Shown here in pieces: positions 17,164 through 26,003 of a stretch of 64,000 bases of DNA; position 1 is the stretch's first letter; every line of letters begins with the position of its first letter. Below the pieces are notes generated by a model that saw only the letters and a program-made list of their open reading frames with translations, did no database searches and was not told the origin of the DNA. The position numbers and the translations under genes are program-made. Source of the stretch: Sphingomonas sp. UNC305MFCol5.2. Its GTDB lineage: Bacteria; Pseudomonadota; Alphaproteobacteria; Sphingomonadales; Sphingomonadaceae. The stretch is taken from the NCBI RefSeq assembly GCF_000712135.1, contig NZ_JOOE01000002.1, positions 806,001 to 870,000 of the forward strand, read 5' to 3'.

Positions 17164-17619
17164 TCAGCTCAACCGGTCGATCGCCGCCACATCCAGCGAG
17201 CCCGGGATGATCATCACCGGCACGCTCAGCGTCCCCGCATCGGCGCCGGTGAAGTGCGACACCAAAGTTCCCGGCGGGCCGCTCGCCGCCGCGCCCAGCA
17301 CCAATGCCGCGATCTCGCCGTTCGCCGCGATCATCTCGCGCACCACCTTGGCGCCGTCGCCCTCGCGCACGGTGATCGAAGGCTTGATTCCCGATTCGGT
17401 GAACAAAGTCCCCGCCGCGCGCGTCACCAGCGCCTCGACGCGCTGCCGATTCTCTTCCTCGATCGTCGCCATCACGCCGCCCCATTGGACGAACTCCTGA
17501 GCCGCGGTGAGCGCGAGGATCTCGACATTGCCGCCGGTCTTGACTGCGCGCCGCGCGGCGAAGCGCAATGCGATCTCGGATTCGGGGCTTTCGTCGATCA
17601 CCACCAGATATGTGCGCAT
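17164..17619 (-). CDS. universal stress protein (UspA family)
   Basis: 151 residues, one UspA domain. N-terminal [20 protein letters not shown] supplies the first strand and ATP-contact Asp. The usual ATP-binding G-x2-G-x9-G-S/T motif is only partly kept ([18 protein letters not shown]), so nucleotide binding is uncertain. Divergent from pdhC with about 170 bases between starts. Confidence 0.88.
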   Translation of the reverse strand: MRTYLVVIDESPESEIALRFAARRAVKTGGNVEILALTAAQEFVQWGGVMATIEEENRQRVEALVTRAAGTLFTESGIKPSITVREGDGAKVVREMIAANGEIAALVLGAAASGPPGTLVSHFTGADAGTLSVPVMIIPGSLDVAAIDRLS

Positions 17620-17791
17620 GATGCATTCCCCTGCCGCGCTTCGCGGCCATCCTTTCGGCGCCTCGCGCGTTGAGGCTTTCCCTCAGGTGCCGTGCGATTG
17701 CGTCCTGCGCAAGCCCAAGGTCTTGACCGATGCGGTGGCGGCGGCAAAGGGGGGGCGAGCCTTACCCCAGGGACCAACGACGGGAACCTCC

Positions 17792-19114
17792 ATGTCGATC
17801 GAAATCAAGATGCCTGCGCTTTCCCCCACGATGGAGGAGGGCACCCTCGCCAAATGGCTGGTGAAGGAAGGCGACACGGTGAAGTCCGGCGACCTCCTTG
17901 CCGAGATCGAGACCGACAAGGCGACGATGGAGTTCGAAGCCGTCGATGAAGGCGTGATCGGCAAGATCACCGTCCCCGAGGGCACCGACAATGTGAAGGT
18001 CGGCACCGTGATCGCCGTGATGGCCGGCGAAGGCGAGGATGCTTCGGCGCCTGCGCCGACTCCGGCACCCGCACCCACAGCCAAGACGGAAGCGGCGCCT
18101 GCTCCGGCGCCCGCCGCGGCTCCGACACCCGCCCCGGCGCCTGCAGCCGCTCCTGCACCTGCACCCGCCAAGGCCAATGGCGCCGCGCAGGACGGTGCCC
18201 GCGTCAAGGCGAGCCCGCTCGCCAGGCGCATCGCCGCCGAGAAGGGCGTCGATCTCGCTGCGCTGAGCGGTTCGGGCCCCAACGGCCGCATCGTCAAGGC
18301 AGATCTCGAAGGCGCGAAGCCAGGCACTGCGCCGGCTGCCCAGCCTGCGGTCACTGCCGCAACCTCGCCCGCGCCGGCCGCCGCTGCGCCCGCCGAGCAC
18401 AAGCCGGTCTGGTACGACGAGAGCATTCCGCACGAGGAAGAGAAGCTCTCAAACATCCGCAAGACGATCGCGCGCCGCCTCACCGAGTCGAAACAGACCG
18501 TCCCGCACATCTATCTCACCGTCGACATCCGCCTCGATGCGCTGCTCAAGCTGCGCGCCGATCTCAACAAGTCGCTCGAAGCGCGCGGCGTGAAGCTCTC
18601 GGTCAACGACCTGCTGATCAAGGCGCTCGGCGTCGCGCTGATCCAGACGCCCAAGTGCAACGTCACCTACACCGGCGACAAATTGATCAAGTACAGCCGC
18701 GCCGACGTCTCGGTCGCGGTCTCGACCCCGACCGGCCTGATCACGCCGATCATCCGCGACGCGGCGGGAATCAGCGTTTCGGCGATCTCGACCCAGATGA
18801 AGGACCTCGCGAGCCGCGCCAAGGAAGGCAAGCTCAAGCCCGAGGAATATCAGGGCGGCACCGCCTCGATCTCCAACATGGGCATGTTCGGGATCACGCA
18901 GTTCGATGCAGTGATCAATCCGCCGCAGGGCATGATCATGGCGATCGGCGCGGGCGAGAAGCGCCCGTACATCATCGATGATGCGCTCGGCATCGCCACG
19001 GTGATGAGCGCGACCGGCAGCTTCGATCACCGCGCGATCGACGGGGCCGACGGCGCTGAGCTGATGAAGACGTTCAAGGCGCTCGTCGAATCGCCGCTGG
19101 GCATGATCGCCTGA
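17792..19114 (+). CDS. pdhC: pyruvate dehydrogenase E2, dihydrolipoamide acetyltransferase
   Basis: 440 residues. Lipoyl domain 1-80 with lipoyl-lysine K43 ([13 protein letters not shown]); a long Ala/Pro linker (about 85-135); the peripheral-subunit-binding domain [22 protein letters not shown]; a second Ala-rich linker; and the catalytic domain from about 210 with the active-site His in [14 protein letters not shown]. Transfers acetyl groups to CoA in the PDH complex. Start ATG 17792 ([17 protein letters not shown]) is the usual E2 start; the open frame upstream is unrelated. pdhA and pdhB are not adjacent, but lpdA follows 0.7 kb downstream. Confidence 0.95.
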   Translation: MSIEIKMPALSPTMEEGTLAKWLVKEGDTVKSGDLLAEIETDKATMEFEAVDEGVIGKITVPEGTDNVKVGTVIAVMAGEGEDASAPAPTPAPAPTAKTEAAPAPAPAAAPTPAPAPAAAPAPAPAKANGAAQDGARVKASPLARRIAAEKGVDLAALSGSGPNGRIVKADLEGAKPGTAPAAQPAVTAATSPAPAAAAPAEHKPVWYDESIPHEEEKLSNIRKTIARRLTESKQTVPHIYLTVDIRLDALLKLRADLNKSLEARGVKLSVNDLLIKALGVALIQTPKCNVTYTGDKLIKYSRADVSVAVSTPTGLITPIIRDAAGISVSAISTQMKDLASRAKEGKLKPEEYQGGTASISNMGMFGITQFDAVINPPQGMIMAIGAGEKRPYIIDDALGIATVMSATGSFDHRAIDGADGAELMKTFKALVESPLGMIA

Positions 19115-19124
19115 GGCGGCCGCG

Positions 19125-19352
19125 GTGCGCGTCCTCATCGAAGTGGTCCATATCGCGATCGGCCTGATCGCGGCGGCGCTGATCGCCTGGGCCTCGGCAT
19201 GGTCCTATCCGCGCGCCACCGGCGACATCTGGCTGGTCACCTTCGTCGCGATGGCATTGGTGGTGCTGATGGGGATCGGCCCGATCCGCCGCGCCTACGC
19301 GATCGATCGCGCCAAGCTGGACCGCAAGCCGGAGGAAACCGTGAATGGCTGA
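19125..19352 (+). CDS. small two-helix membrane protein of unknown function
   Basis: 75 residues with two hydrophobic helices (IEVVHIAIGLIAAALIAWASAW and IWLVTFVAMALVVLMGI) and a charged C-terminus. GTG start; ten bases after pdhC, and overlapping the next gene's start by eight bases. Not recognised as a named family. The tight spacing shows it belongs to the pdhC-lpdA transcript. Confidence 0.65.
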   Translation: MRVLIEVVHIAIGLIAAALIAWASAWSYPRATGDIWLVTFVAMALVVLMGIGPIRRAYAIDRAKLDRKPEETVNG

Positions 19353-19740
19353 CGGCCCGCCGCAGCAGCAACCGGCGATCCGCGTCAGCACGATGCCGGC
19401 GGACGCCAATGCCTATGGCGACATTTTCGGCGGCTGGCTGATGGGCCAGATGGATCTCGCCGCCGGCCTGGTCGCGGCGCGCCATGCGCGCGGGCGCGCC
19501 GTCACCGTCGCGGTGGAGGGCATGAAGTTCCACGCGCCGGTTGCAGTGGGCGACGAAGTCTCGGTGTTCGCCGACATCGTCAGGGTGGGCCGCACGTCGA
19601 TGACGATCGACGTCCAGTCCTGGCGCCGCGCCCGCCATTCCGAGGAAAGCTGCCTCGTCACTCAGGCCCAGTTCGTGTTCGTCGCGGTCGATGAGCACAA
19701 GCGGCCGCGCCCGATCGAGGCGGCTGGAACCATTTCCTGA
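19345..19740 (+). CDS. acyl-CoA thioesterase, YciA-type hotdog
   Basis: 131 residues, one hotdog fold. Hallmarks: MPADANAYGDIFGGWLMGQMDLAAGLVAARHA (active-site Asn/Asp region), VEGMKFHAPVAVGDEVSVFADI and GRTSMTIDVQSWR. Hydrolyses acyl-CoA to free acid and CoA, which could adjust acetyl-CoA or acyl-CoA pools next to the PDH genes. Shorter than E. coli TesB and close to YciA in size. Confidence 0.88.
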   Translation: MADGPPQQQPAIRVSTMPADANAYGDIFGGWLMGQMDLAAGLVAARHARGRAVTVAVEGMKFHAPVAVGDEVSVFADIVRVGRTSMTIDVQSWRRARHSEESCLVTQAQFVFVAVDEHKRPRPIEAAGTIS

Positions 19741-19779
19741 ACACCCTATCTCGCCAACGACAGAACAAGGCGCACGCAC

Positions 19780-21180
19780 ATGGCTGAATCCTACGACCTC
19801 ATCGTCCTCGGCTCGGGACCCGGCGGCTATGTCGCCGCGATCCGCGCGGCGCAGCTGGGCTTGAAGACCGCGATCGTCGAGCGCGAATTGCTCGGCGGCA
19901 TCTGCCTCAACTGGGGCTGCATCCCCACCAAGGCCCTGCTCCGCTCGGCCGAGATCTTCCACTATATGCAGCACGCCAAGGATTACGGCCTTGCCGCGGA
20001 GAAGATCAGCGCGGACATCGAGGCGGTGGTCAAGCGCTCGCGCGGCGTGGCGAAGCAGCTCAATCAGGGTGTCACGCACCTGATGAAGAAGAACAAGATC
20101 GCCGTGCATTTCGGCGAGGGCAAGCTGACCGGCAAGGGCAAGCTCTCGGTCACCGACAAGGACGGCAAGAAGACCGATCTCGAGGCGAAGAACATCATCC
20201 TCGCCACCGGCGCGCGCGCGCGGGATCTCCCCAATCTTCCCGCCGACGGCAAGCGCGTCTGGACCTATCGCCACGCGATGACGCCGCCCGAGATGCCGAG
20301 CAAGCTGCTGGTCATCGGCTCGGGCGCGATCGGCATCGAATTCGCTAGCTTTTACAACGACATGGGCGCCGAAGTGACCGTGGTCGAGATGCTCGACCGC
20401 ATCGTCCCCGTCGAAGACGCCGACGTCTCGACCTTCCTGGAGAAAGCCCTCAGGAAGCAGGGCATGAACATCCTCACAAGCGCAAAGATCGATAAGATCG
20501 AAGCTGATACGAATGGCGTGAAGGCGACGATCACCGGCAAGGACGGCAAGGCGATCAACGGCGAATACAGCCATGTCATCGTCGCGATCGGCATCGTCCC
20601 GAACACCGAGAATATCGGCCTGAAGGAACTGGGCGTCGCGATGGACGATCGCGGCTTCCTCAAGACCGATCCGGCCTGCAAGACCAATGTCGACGGCCTC
20701 TACGCGATCGGCGACATCACCGCGCCGCCCTGGCTCGCGCACAAGGCGAGCCATGAGGGCGTGATCGCCGCCGAGGCGATCGCCGGCAAGCATCCGCACG
20801 CGATGGACCCGCGCAACATCCCGGGCTGCACTTATTGCCACCCGCAGATCGCCAGCGTCGGCCTCACCGAGGCCAAGGCGAAGGAGGCGGGTTACGAGGT
20901 CAAGGTCGGCAATTTCCCCTTCATCGGCAACGGCAAGGCGATCGCGCTGGGCGAGGCCGAAGGCTTTGTGAAGACGGTGTTCGACGCGAAGACCGGCGAG
21001 CTGCTCGGCGCGCACATGATCGGCGCCGAGGTTACCGAGCTGATCCAGGGCTACACCATCGGCAAGACGCTCGAGACCACCGAGGCCGAGCTGATGGAGA
21101 CGGTCTTCCCGCACCCGACGCTGAGCGAAATGATGCACGAGAGCGTGCTCGCCGCCTATGGGCGCGTGCTGCATATTTGA
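19780..21180 (+). CDS. lpdA: dihydrolipoyl dehydrogenase (E3)
   Basis: 466 residues. FAD-binding GSGPGGYVAAIRA at 11-23, redox-active disulfide C42/C47 in GGICLNWGCIPTKAL, NAD-binding GSGAIGIEFASFYNDMG near 185, FAD motif YAIGDI near 308, and the C-terminal catalytic His-Glu pair HPTLSEMMHE. Reoxidises dihydrolipoamide of the PDH and related complexes. Forty bases after the thioesterase in the same direction. Confidence 0.97.
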   Translation: MAESYDLIVLGSGPGGYVAAIRAAQLGLKTAIVERELLGGICLNWGCIPTKALLRSAEIFHYMQHAKDYGLAAEKISADIEAVVKRSRGVAKQLNQGVTHLMKKNKIAVHFGEGKLTGKGKLSVTDKDGKKTDLEAKNIILATGARARDLPNLPADGKRVWTYRHAMTPPEMPSKLLVIGSGAIGIEFASFYNDMGAEVTVVEMLDRIVPVEDADVSTFLEKALRKQGMNILTSAKIDKIEADTNGVKATITGKDGKAINGEYSHVIVAIGIVPNTENIGLKELGVAMDDRGFLKTDPACKTNVDGLYAIGDITAPPWLAHKASHEGVIAAEAIAGKHPHAMDPRNIPGCTYCHPQIASVGLTEAKAKEAGYEVKVGNFPFIGNGKAIALGEAEGFVKTVFDAKTGELLGAHMIGAEVTELIQGYTIGKTLETTEAELMETVFPHPTLSEMMHESVLAAYGRVLHI

Positions 21181-21232
21181 TTCGAAGCGCGAGTGTGGCC
21201 TGATGGAGGCTGCGCCCGCCTCTCCTCAGGAC

Positions 21233-21339
21233 GTCACCCCGGACTTGTTCCGGGGTCCACCGCGCATCCGATCGAATAGCTAGAGCTTCGCAGGTTCCCG
21301 CTCGCGGCACCGTGGACCCCGGAACAAGTCCGGGGTGAC
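21233..21339. repeat. dispersed palindromic repeat pair, family A copy 4
   Basis: GTCACCCCGGACTTGTTCCG... at 21233 faces ...CGGAACAAGTCCGGGGTGAC ending at 21339. Arms match over more than 25 bases with ~55 bases between. Located after lpdA, where it may serve as transcript end. Confidence 0.85.
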
Positions 21340-21463
21340 GGAGTAATTTGCGCAGGTTTCGGATCGCCGCAAACCGGCGACAACCTGGCGCACACACTAT
21401 TGCCTACTAATTTGATGGGATATATATCGGCGATCCGGCCTCCCTCCCTATGGAGTGGAATAT

Positions 21464-22141
21464 ATGTCCATCTTTTCGCCTCTCGACGAAACTTCGCCGA
21501 TCATCCTCACCGTCCCCGGGCTCGGCGGCTCGGGCCCCTCGCACTGGCAGACCCTGTGGGAGCAATCGCGCCCCGACACACACCGGGTCGAGCTCGGCAT
21601 GTGGGATACGCCCCATCGCAACACCTGGGTGACCAAGCTCGACCAGGCGATCCGTCAAGCCCAGGCGCCGGTGGTGCTCGCCGCGCACAGCCTCGGCTGC
21701 CTGGCGGTCGCATGGTGGGCCGAACTGGCCGGTCAGCCGTTCGGCTGGCCCGTCGCCGGTGCGCTGCTGGTCGCCCCGGCCGATGTCGATCGGGATAATG
21801 TGCGGCCCGAACTCGCCGCCTTCCACCCGACGCCTTCCAAACCCCTTCCCTTCCCCTCGATCGTAGTGGCGAGCAGCGATGATCCGTGGATCGCGCCCGA
21901 AAAGGCCCGCGAGCTCGCCGGGGGCTGGGGTAGCCACTTCGTCGACGCGGGTCCGCAGGGACACCTCAACGCCGCCAGCGGCATCGGCTGGTGGGAAGAG
22001 GGGCAGAGCTTGCTCGATCGCGTGCTCGACGCCGCGTCGGATCGCACGGGCAAGGTGCGTTCGGCCAACGAAGCCCGTTCGCTGCTGGCGGTGAGCGCCA
22101 CCGATGCGGCACAGGCGCATTATTACGGGCAGCGCGCATGA
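21464..22141 (+). CDS. RBBP9/YdeN family alpha/beta hydrolase
   Basis: 225 residues. Small serine hydrolase: TVPGLGGSGPSHWQTLWE near the N-terminus, nucleophile Ser in LAAHSLGCLAVAWW, Asp in VVASSDDPWIAPE, and His in GPQGHLNAASGIGWWEEG. Substrate unknown. ATG 21464 has GGAG eight bases upstream; an in-frame GTG nine bases earlier overlaps that site. Stands alone between a repeat pair and a strong hairpin. Confidence 0.9.
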   Translation: MSIFSPLDETSPIILTVPGLGGSGPSHWQTLWEQSRPDTHRVELGMWDTPHRNTWVTKLDQAIRQAQAPVVLAAHSLGCLAVAWWAELAGQPFGWPVAGALLVAPADVDRDNVRPELAAFHPTPSKPLPFPSIVVASSDDPWIAPEKARELAGGWGSHFVDAGPQGHLNAASGIGWWEEGQSLLDRVLDAASDRTGKVRSANEARSLLAVSATDAAQAHYYGQRA

Positions 22142-22223
22142 ACCGGCCAGCCGGCCCGACAATTTTCCGTACCGGCGGATGCCGGGGTGGAAAACGCGCC
22201 GTATCGTCCTACATAGGGTGATA

Positions 22224-22272
22224 GCGGGCGTGGCCGGGTGACGTGCCCTAGAGCGTCACCCGGCCTACCCGC
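22224..22272. other. strong intergenic hairpin
   Basis: A 12-bp perfect stem, GGCCGGGTGACG (22232-22243) with CGTCACCCGGCC (22254-22265), is extended by a GCGGG/CCCGC lower stem across a small internal loop. There is no T run on either side. It lies between the hydrolase gene and the merC-like gene and may be a transcript-end or barrier structure. Confidence 0.6.
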
Positions 22273-22336
22273 ACCGCGCAAGCCATCTTCCCACACCCCG
22301 CCGACCACTCTTTGCCGCGCGCAACGGCCTGCCGCA

Positions 22337-22356
22337 TGATATGTTGTACCTTTACC
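22337..22356. promoter_or_regulatory. candidate Zur box (left half-site intact)
   Basis: TGATATGTT at 22337-22345 equals the left half of the alphaproteobacterial Zur palindrome (TGATATGTTATAACATATCA type); the right half is degenerate. It lies about 14-33 bases upstream of the MerC-like start, in a promoter that also serves the Zur-like gene. Confidence 0.45.
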
Positions 22357-22369
22357 TGTTCGGGCCTAT

Positions 22370-22765
22370 ATGACGGCCATGCCGGTGAGTCTCCCGCTAT
22401 CCCGCTATTGGGGCGGTATCGATGCGCGTCTCGATCGAATCGCGATGGGGATCAGTGGTCTGTGCCTGGTGCACTGCGTCGCGACCACCGTCCTGCTGAC
22501 GCTTCTTTCCTCCGCCGGCGCGCTGGTCCATCCGGCAATCCACGAAATCGGCCTCACCCTCGCGATCGGCTTCGGCATCATCGCGCTGGGCAAGGGCATT
22601 CTCTCGCACGGCTATATGGCCCCGGCCCTGGTCGGCGCTTTCGGGATCGGCATCATGGCGGGCGCGCTGTCGCTCCCGCATGGCGGGTTCGAGATCTTCT
22701 GGACACTGATCGGCGTGAGCCTCGTCGCGCTCGGCCACGACCTCAACCGCCGCGCAACCTACTGA
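22370..22765 (+). CDS. MerC-domain membrane protein
   Basis: 131 residues, four hydrophobic helices. The first helix has the MerC-type cysteine motif GLCLVHCVATTVLLTLL. MerC proteins of mercury operons carry Hg(II) inward, but many chromosomal MerC-domain proteins lack mer neighbours. This one is followed 41 bases later by a Zur-like regulator, which suggests a zinc or other thiophilic metal role. ATG 22370 is used; a second ATG three codons on is equally possible. Confidence 0.82.
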   Translation: MTAMPVSLPLSRYWGGIDARLDRIAMGISGLCLVHCVATTVLLTLLSSAGALVHPAIHEIGLTLAIGFGIIALGKGILSHGYMAPALVGAFGIGIMAGALSLPHGGFEIFWTLIGVSLVALGHDLNRRATY

Positions 22766-22806
22766 GTCAGCTTGCCGCGGGGCATCCGCATCCCTAAATC
22801 CAGGCA

Positions 22807-23265
22807 ATGCCCGCGCACGATCATCATGAGCATCACGGCAGCGACCTGACCCGAGTCGCGCAGACCACGCTCGAGAAATCGGGCGAGCAATGGACGGCGA
22901 TGCGCGAGCGCGTGTTCGAGGCGCTGGCCGGCTTCGACAAGCCCGCTTCGGCCTATGACATCGCCGAGGCGGTCTCGAAGGCCGAGGGCCGCCGCGTCGC
23001 CGCGAACAGCGTCTATCGCATCCTCGATTTGTTCGTCGGTTCGAACCTCGCCCGGCGAGTCGAGAGCGCGAACGCCTATATGGCGAATACCCATCCCGAC
23101 TGCCTGCACGACTGCATCTTTCTGGTTTGCGACAATTGCGGGCAGACCACGCATATCGACGACGACACGATCACCAAGACCGTGCGCGCCGCGGCCAAGG
23201 ATACCGGCTTTTCGCCAGTGCGCCCGGTGATCGAAGTTCGCGGGAAATGTTCCGACTGCGAATAG
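22807..23265 (+). CDS. zur: Fur-family regulator, probable Zur
   Basis: 152 residues. His-rich N-terminus (HDHHEHHGSD), winged-helix domain with YDIAEAV and NSVYRILDLFVGSNLARRVES, then a dimerisation domain with the structural zinc cysteines FLVCDNCGQTTH and GKCSDCE. The core HPDCLHDCIFLVC departs from the HHHDH run of Fur proper and fits Zur. It represses zinc uptake genes when zinc is sufficient. Follows the MerC-like gene in the same direction, probably one transcript. Confidence 0.85.
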   Translation: MPAHDHHEHHGSDLTRVAQTTLEKSGEQWTAMRERVFEALAGFDKPASAYDIAEAVSKAEGRRVAANSVYRILDLFVGSNLARRVESANAYMANTHPDCLHDCIFLVCDNCGQTTHIDDDTITKTVRAAAKDTGFSPVRPVIEVRGKCSDCE

Positions 23266-23342
23266 CTCTGCACGGAAACTGCACGACTTTTCAGCGATTC
23301 GAGCGTTCGACTTAGGCGAAGCACTCGCGTAAGGGACTGTCG

Positions 23343-25265
23343 ATGGCCGACCTACCAAGCACGCCGCTGCTCGACACTGTCGACACGCCCGCCGATCTCC
23401 GCAAGCTCAAGCCCGCCGATCTCCGCCAGCTTGTCGACGAGCTGCGCGCCGAGACGATCTCGGCTGTGGGCACTACCGGGGGCCATCTCGGTTCGGGGCT
23501 CGGCGTCGTCGAGCTGACCACTGCGATCCATTATGTGTTCGATACCCCGCGCGACCGGCTGATCTGGGACGTCGGGCACCAATGCTATCCGCACAAGATC
23601 CTCACCGGCCGCCGCGACCGGATCCGCACACTGCGCATGGGCGGCGGGCTCTCCGGCTTCACCAAGCGCAGCGAGAGCGAATATGATCCGTTCGGCGCGG
23701 CGCACTCGTCGACTTCGATCTCGGCGGCATTGGGCTTCGCGATCGCCAACAAGCTCAACGGCCAGCCCGGCAAGGCGATCGCCGTGATCGGCGACGGCGC
23801 GATGAGCGCCGGCATGGCCTATGAGGCGATGAACAATGCCGAGGCCGCGGGCAACCGCCTCGTCGTGATTCTCAACGACAACGACATGTCGATCGCGCCG
23901 CCGGTGGGGGGGCTTTCGGCATATCTGGCGCGGATGGTGAGCTCGAACGAATATCTCGGGCTGCGCAGCTTCGCCAAGCGCGCGATCCGGCGCATCTCGA
24001 AGCGTGTCCACAACGCCGCCGAGAAGGCCGAGGAGTTCGCGCGGGGCATGGCGACCGGCGGCACGCTCTTCGAGGAGCTCGGTTTCTATTATGTCGGGCC
24101 GATCGACGGGCATAATCTCGACCATCTGATCCCGGTGCTCGAGAATGTCCGCGACAGCGAGCAGGGCCCGATTCTCGTCCACGTCGTCACCAAGAAGGGC
24201 AAGGGCTATGCCCCGGCCGAGGCGTCGGCGGACAAATATCACGGCGTCCAGAAGTTCGACGTGATCACCGGCACGCAGGACAAGGCGCCTCCGGGGCCGC
24301 CGGCCTATCAGAATGTCTTCGCCGACCAGCTGATCAGGGAAGCCGATGCGGATCCGCGGATCGTGGCGATCACCGCGGCGATGCCTTCGGGCACCGGGCT
24401 CGACCGCTTCGGCAAGGCGCATCCGGACCGCACTTTCGACGTCGGCATCGCCGAGCAGCATGCGGTCACCTTCGCCGCCGGCCTCGCCGCCCAGGGCATG
24501 CGGCCATTCTGCGCGATCTACTCGACCTTCCTCCAGCGCGCCTACGACCAGGTCGTCCACGACGTGGCGATCCAGAACCTGCCCGTCCGCTTCGCGATCG
24601 ACCGCGCGGGGCTGGTCGGCGCCGACGGGGCGACGCATGCCGGCAGCTTCGACGTCACCTATCTGGCGACGCTCCCCAATTTTGTCGTGATGGCAGCGGC
24701 CGACGAAGCCGAGCTGGTGCATATGACGCACACTGCGGCACTTCATGACGACGGCCCGATCGCGGTGCGCTATCCGCGCGGCAACGGGGTGGGCGTCGCG
24801 CTCCCCGCGGTTCCCGAACGGCTGGAGATTGGCAAGGGCCGTATGGTGCGCGAGGGCAAGACGGTGGCGATCCTGTCGCTGGGAACAAGGCTGGCAGAAG
24901 CGCTCAAGGCGGCCGACGCTCTGGAGGCCAAGGGACTTTCGACGACCGTCGCCGACCTGCGCTTCGCCAAGCCGCTCGACGAGGCGCTGATCCGCAAGCT
25001 GCTCACCAGCCACGAAGTGGCAGTGACGGTGGAGGAAGGTGCGGTCGGCGGACTGGGCGCACACGTGCTCACTATGGCGAGCGATCAGGGCCTGATCGAC
25101 GCCGGCCTCAAGCTCCGCACGATGCGCCTGCCGGATATCTTTCAGGACCAGGACAAGCCCGAGCTCCAATATGCCGAGGCTGGGCTGAACGGCGAGAACA
25201 TCGTCGATACGGTGCTGAAGGCGCTGCGCTACAACGAAGCCGCGGTCACCGACGCGCGCGCCTGA
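23343..25265 (+). CDS. dxs: 1-deoxy-D-xylulose-5-phosphate synthase
   Basis: 640 residues, full length. TPP enzyme condensing pyruvate and glyceraldehyde-3-phosphate, first step of the MEP isoprenoid pathway; in sphingomonads it also feeds carotenoids. TPP motif [18 protein letters not shown] through LNDNDMSI near residues 150-180; catalytic region [17 protein letters not shown] with the conserved Glu; [15 protein letters not shown] follows. Preceded by 77 bases from zur. Confidence 0.97.
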   Translation: MADLPSTPLLDTVDTPADLRKLKPADLRQLVDELRAETISAVGTTGGHLGSGLGVVELTTAIHYVFDTPRDRLIWDVGHQCYPHKILTGRRDRIRTLRMGGGLSGFTKRSESEYDPFGAAHSSTSISAALGFAIANKLNGQPGKAIAVIGDGAMSAGMAYEAMNNAEAAGNRLVVILNDNDMSIAPPVGGLSAYLARMVSSNEYLGLRSFAKRAIRRISKRVHNAAEKAEEFARGMATGGTLFEELGFYYVGPIDGHNLDHLIPVLENVRDSEQGPILVHVVTKKGKGYAPAEASADKYHGVQKFDVITGTQDKAPPGPPAYQNVFADQLIREADADPRIVAITAAMPSGTGLDRFGKAHPDRTFDVGIAEQHAVTFAAGLAAQGMRPFCAIYSTFLQRAYDQVVHDVAIQNLPVRFAIDRAGLVGADGATHAGSFDVTYLATLPNFVVMAAADEAELVHMTHTAALHDDGPIAVRYPRGNGVGVALPAVPERLEIGKGRMVREGKTVAILSLGTRLAEALKAADALEAKGLSTTVADLRFAKPLDEALIRKLLTSHEVAVTVEEGAVGGLGAHVLTMASDQGLIDAGLKLRTMRLPDIFQDQDKPELQYAEAGLNGENIVDTVLKALRYNEAAVTDARA

Positions 25266-25283
25266 TGATTGCAGGTCACTCTT

Positions 25284-25327
25284 GAACGATATACATTGGC
25301 GCCATGTATATCAGCTAGAGATCGTTC
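25284..25327. promoter_or_regulatory. nested palindromic operator of the toxin-antitoxin pair
   Basis: Inner arms GATATACAT (25288-25296) and ATGTATATC (25304-25312) are perfect around a 7-base GC centre. Outer arms GAACGAT (25284-25290) and ATCGTTC (25321-25327) also pair. The outer arm ends directly at the antitoxin ATG. Layout fits autorepression by the antitoxin/toxin complex. Confidence 0.75.
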
Positions 25328-25561
25328 ATGCAGATCGCAAAATGGGGTAACAGTCTCGCCGTTCGCATTCCCGCTGATGTGGTCAGGTCTCTGGGCCTGA
25401 AAGAAGGTGATGAGATCGAGTTATGCGCGCTGGACAGCGGCGCAGTGGCAGTCGTCACCGAACAACAGCGAAGGGCGGCGATCGTCGCGCGAATGGGCGA
25501 ATTGGCCCGCCCTCTGCCGGCCGGTTATAAGTTCGATCGCGAGGAAGCCAACGCGCGGTGA
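25328..25561 (+). CDS. vapB: AbrB/MazE-fold antitoxin (VapB-like)
   Basis: 77 residues. SpoVT/AbrB swapped-hairpin DNA-binding domain in the first 45 residues: MQIAKWGNSLAVRIPADVVRSLGLKEGDEIEL. The C-terminal part (RMGELARPLPAGYKFDREEANAR) is the likely toxin-binding tail. ATG abuts the palindromic operator. Overlaps the toxin gene by four bases (GTGA). Confidence 0.9.
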   Translation: MQIAKWGNSLAVRIPADVVRSLGLKEGDEIELCALDSGAVAVVTEQQRRAAIVARMGELARPLPAGYKFDREEANAR

Positions 25562-25962
25562 CGCGTTCGTTCCTGGATACGAATATTCTCGTCTATGCGT
25601 ATTCGTCGAACGATATGCGCATGGGAAGCGCGCAAAAGCTCATCAGCGAGGGAGGCGCGATAAGCGTACAGTGCCTTAACGAGTTTGCGAACGTAGCGCT
25701 GCGCAAACTGAATATGCCCTGGCCTGAGATTCGCGAGGCGATCGACTTGATCTGTGCGCTGTGCGCACCGATCATACCGCTGGATGCGACCCTGCACGCA
25801 ATGGGCCTCGGCCTGGCGGAGAAATACCGGCTCGGCGTCCATGACGGAATGATCGTGGCGGCAGCGAGAATTGCGGGCTGTGACACGCTCTATTCCGAGG
25901 ATTTGCATCACGGCCTCCTCGTGGAAGGCCAATTGCGCGTGACCAATCCGTTTCGTGAATAG
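25558..25962 (+). CDS. vapC: PIN-domain ribonuclease toxin (VapC-like)
   Basis: 134 residues, PIN domain. Acidic metal ligands are in SFLDTNILVYAYS (Asp near 7), CLNEFANV (Glu near 43) and GVHDGMIVAAARIAGCDTLYSEDL (two Asp). VapC toxins cleave tRNA or rRNA when freed from the antitoxin. GTG start at the four-base overlap. A classic type II module, lower in GC than its neighbours, which suggests horizontal gain. Confidence 0.92.
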   Translation: MTRSFLDTNILVYAYSSNDMRMGSAQKLISEGGAISVQCLNEFANVALRKLNMPWPEIREAIDLICALCAPIIPLDATLHAMGLGLAEKYRLGVHDGMIVAAARIAGCDTLYSEDLHHGLLVEGQLRVTNPFRE

Positions 25963-26003
25963 CTTTCCGGCCCACGCGCCGCTAAACCTCCCGCGTGCTT
26001 CAG

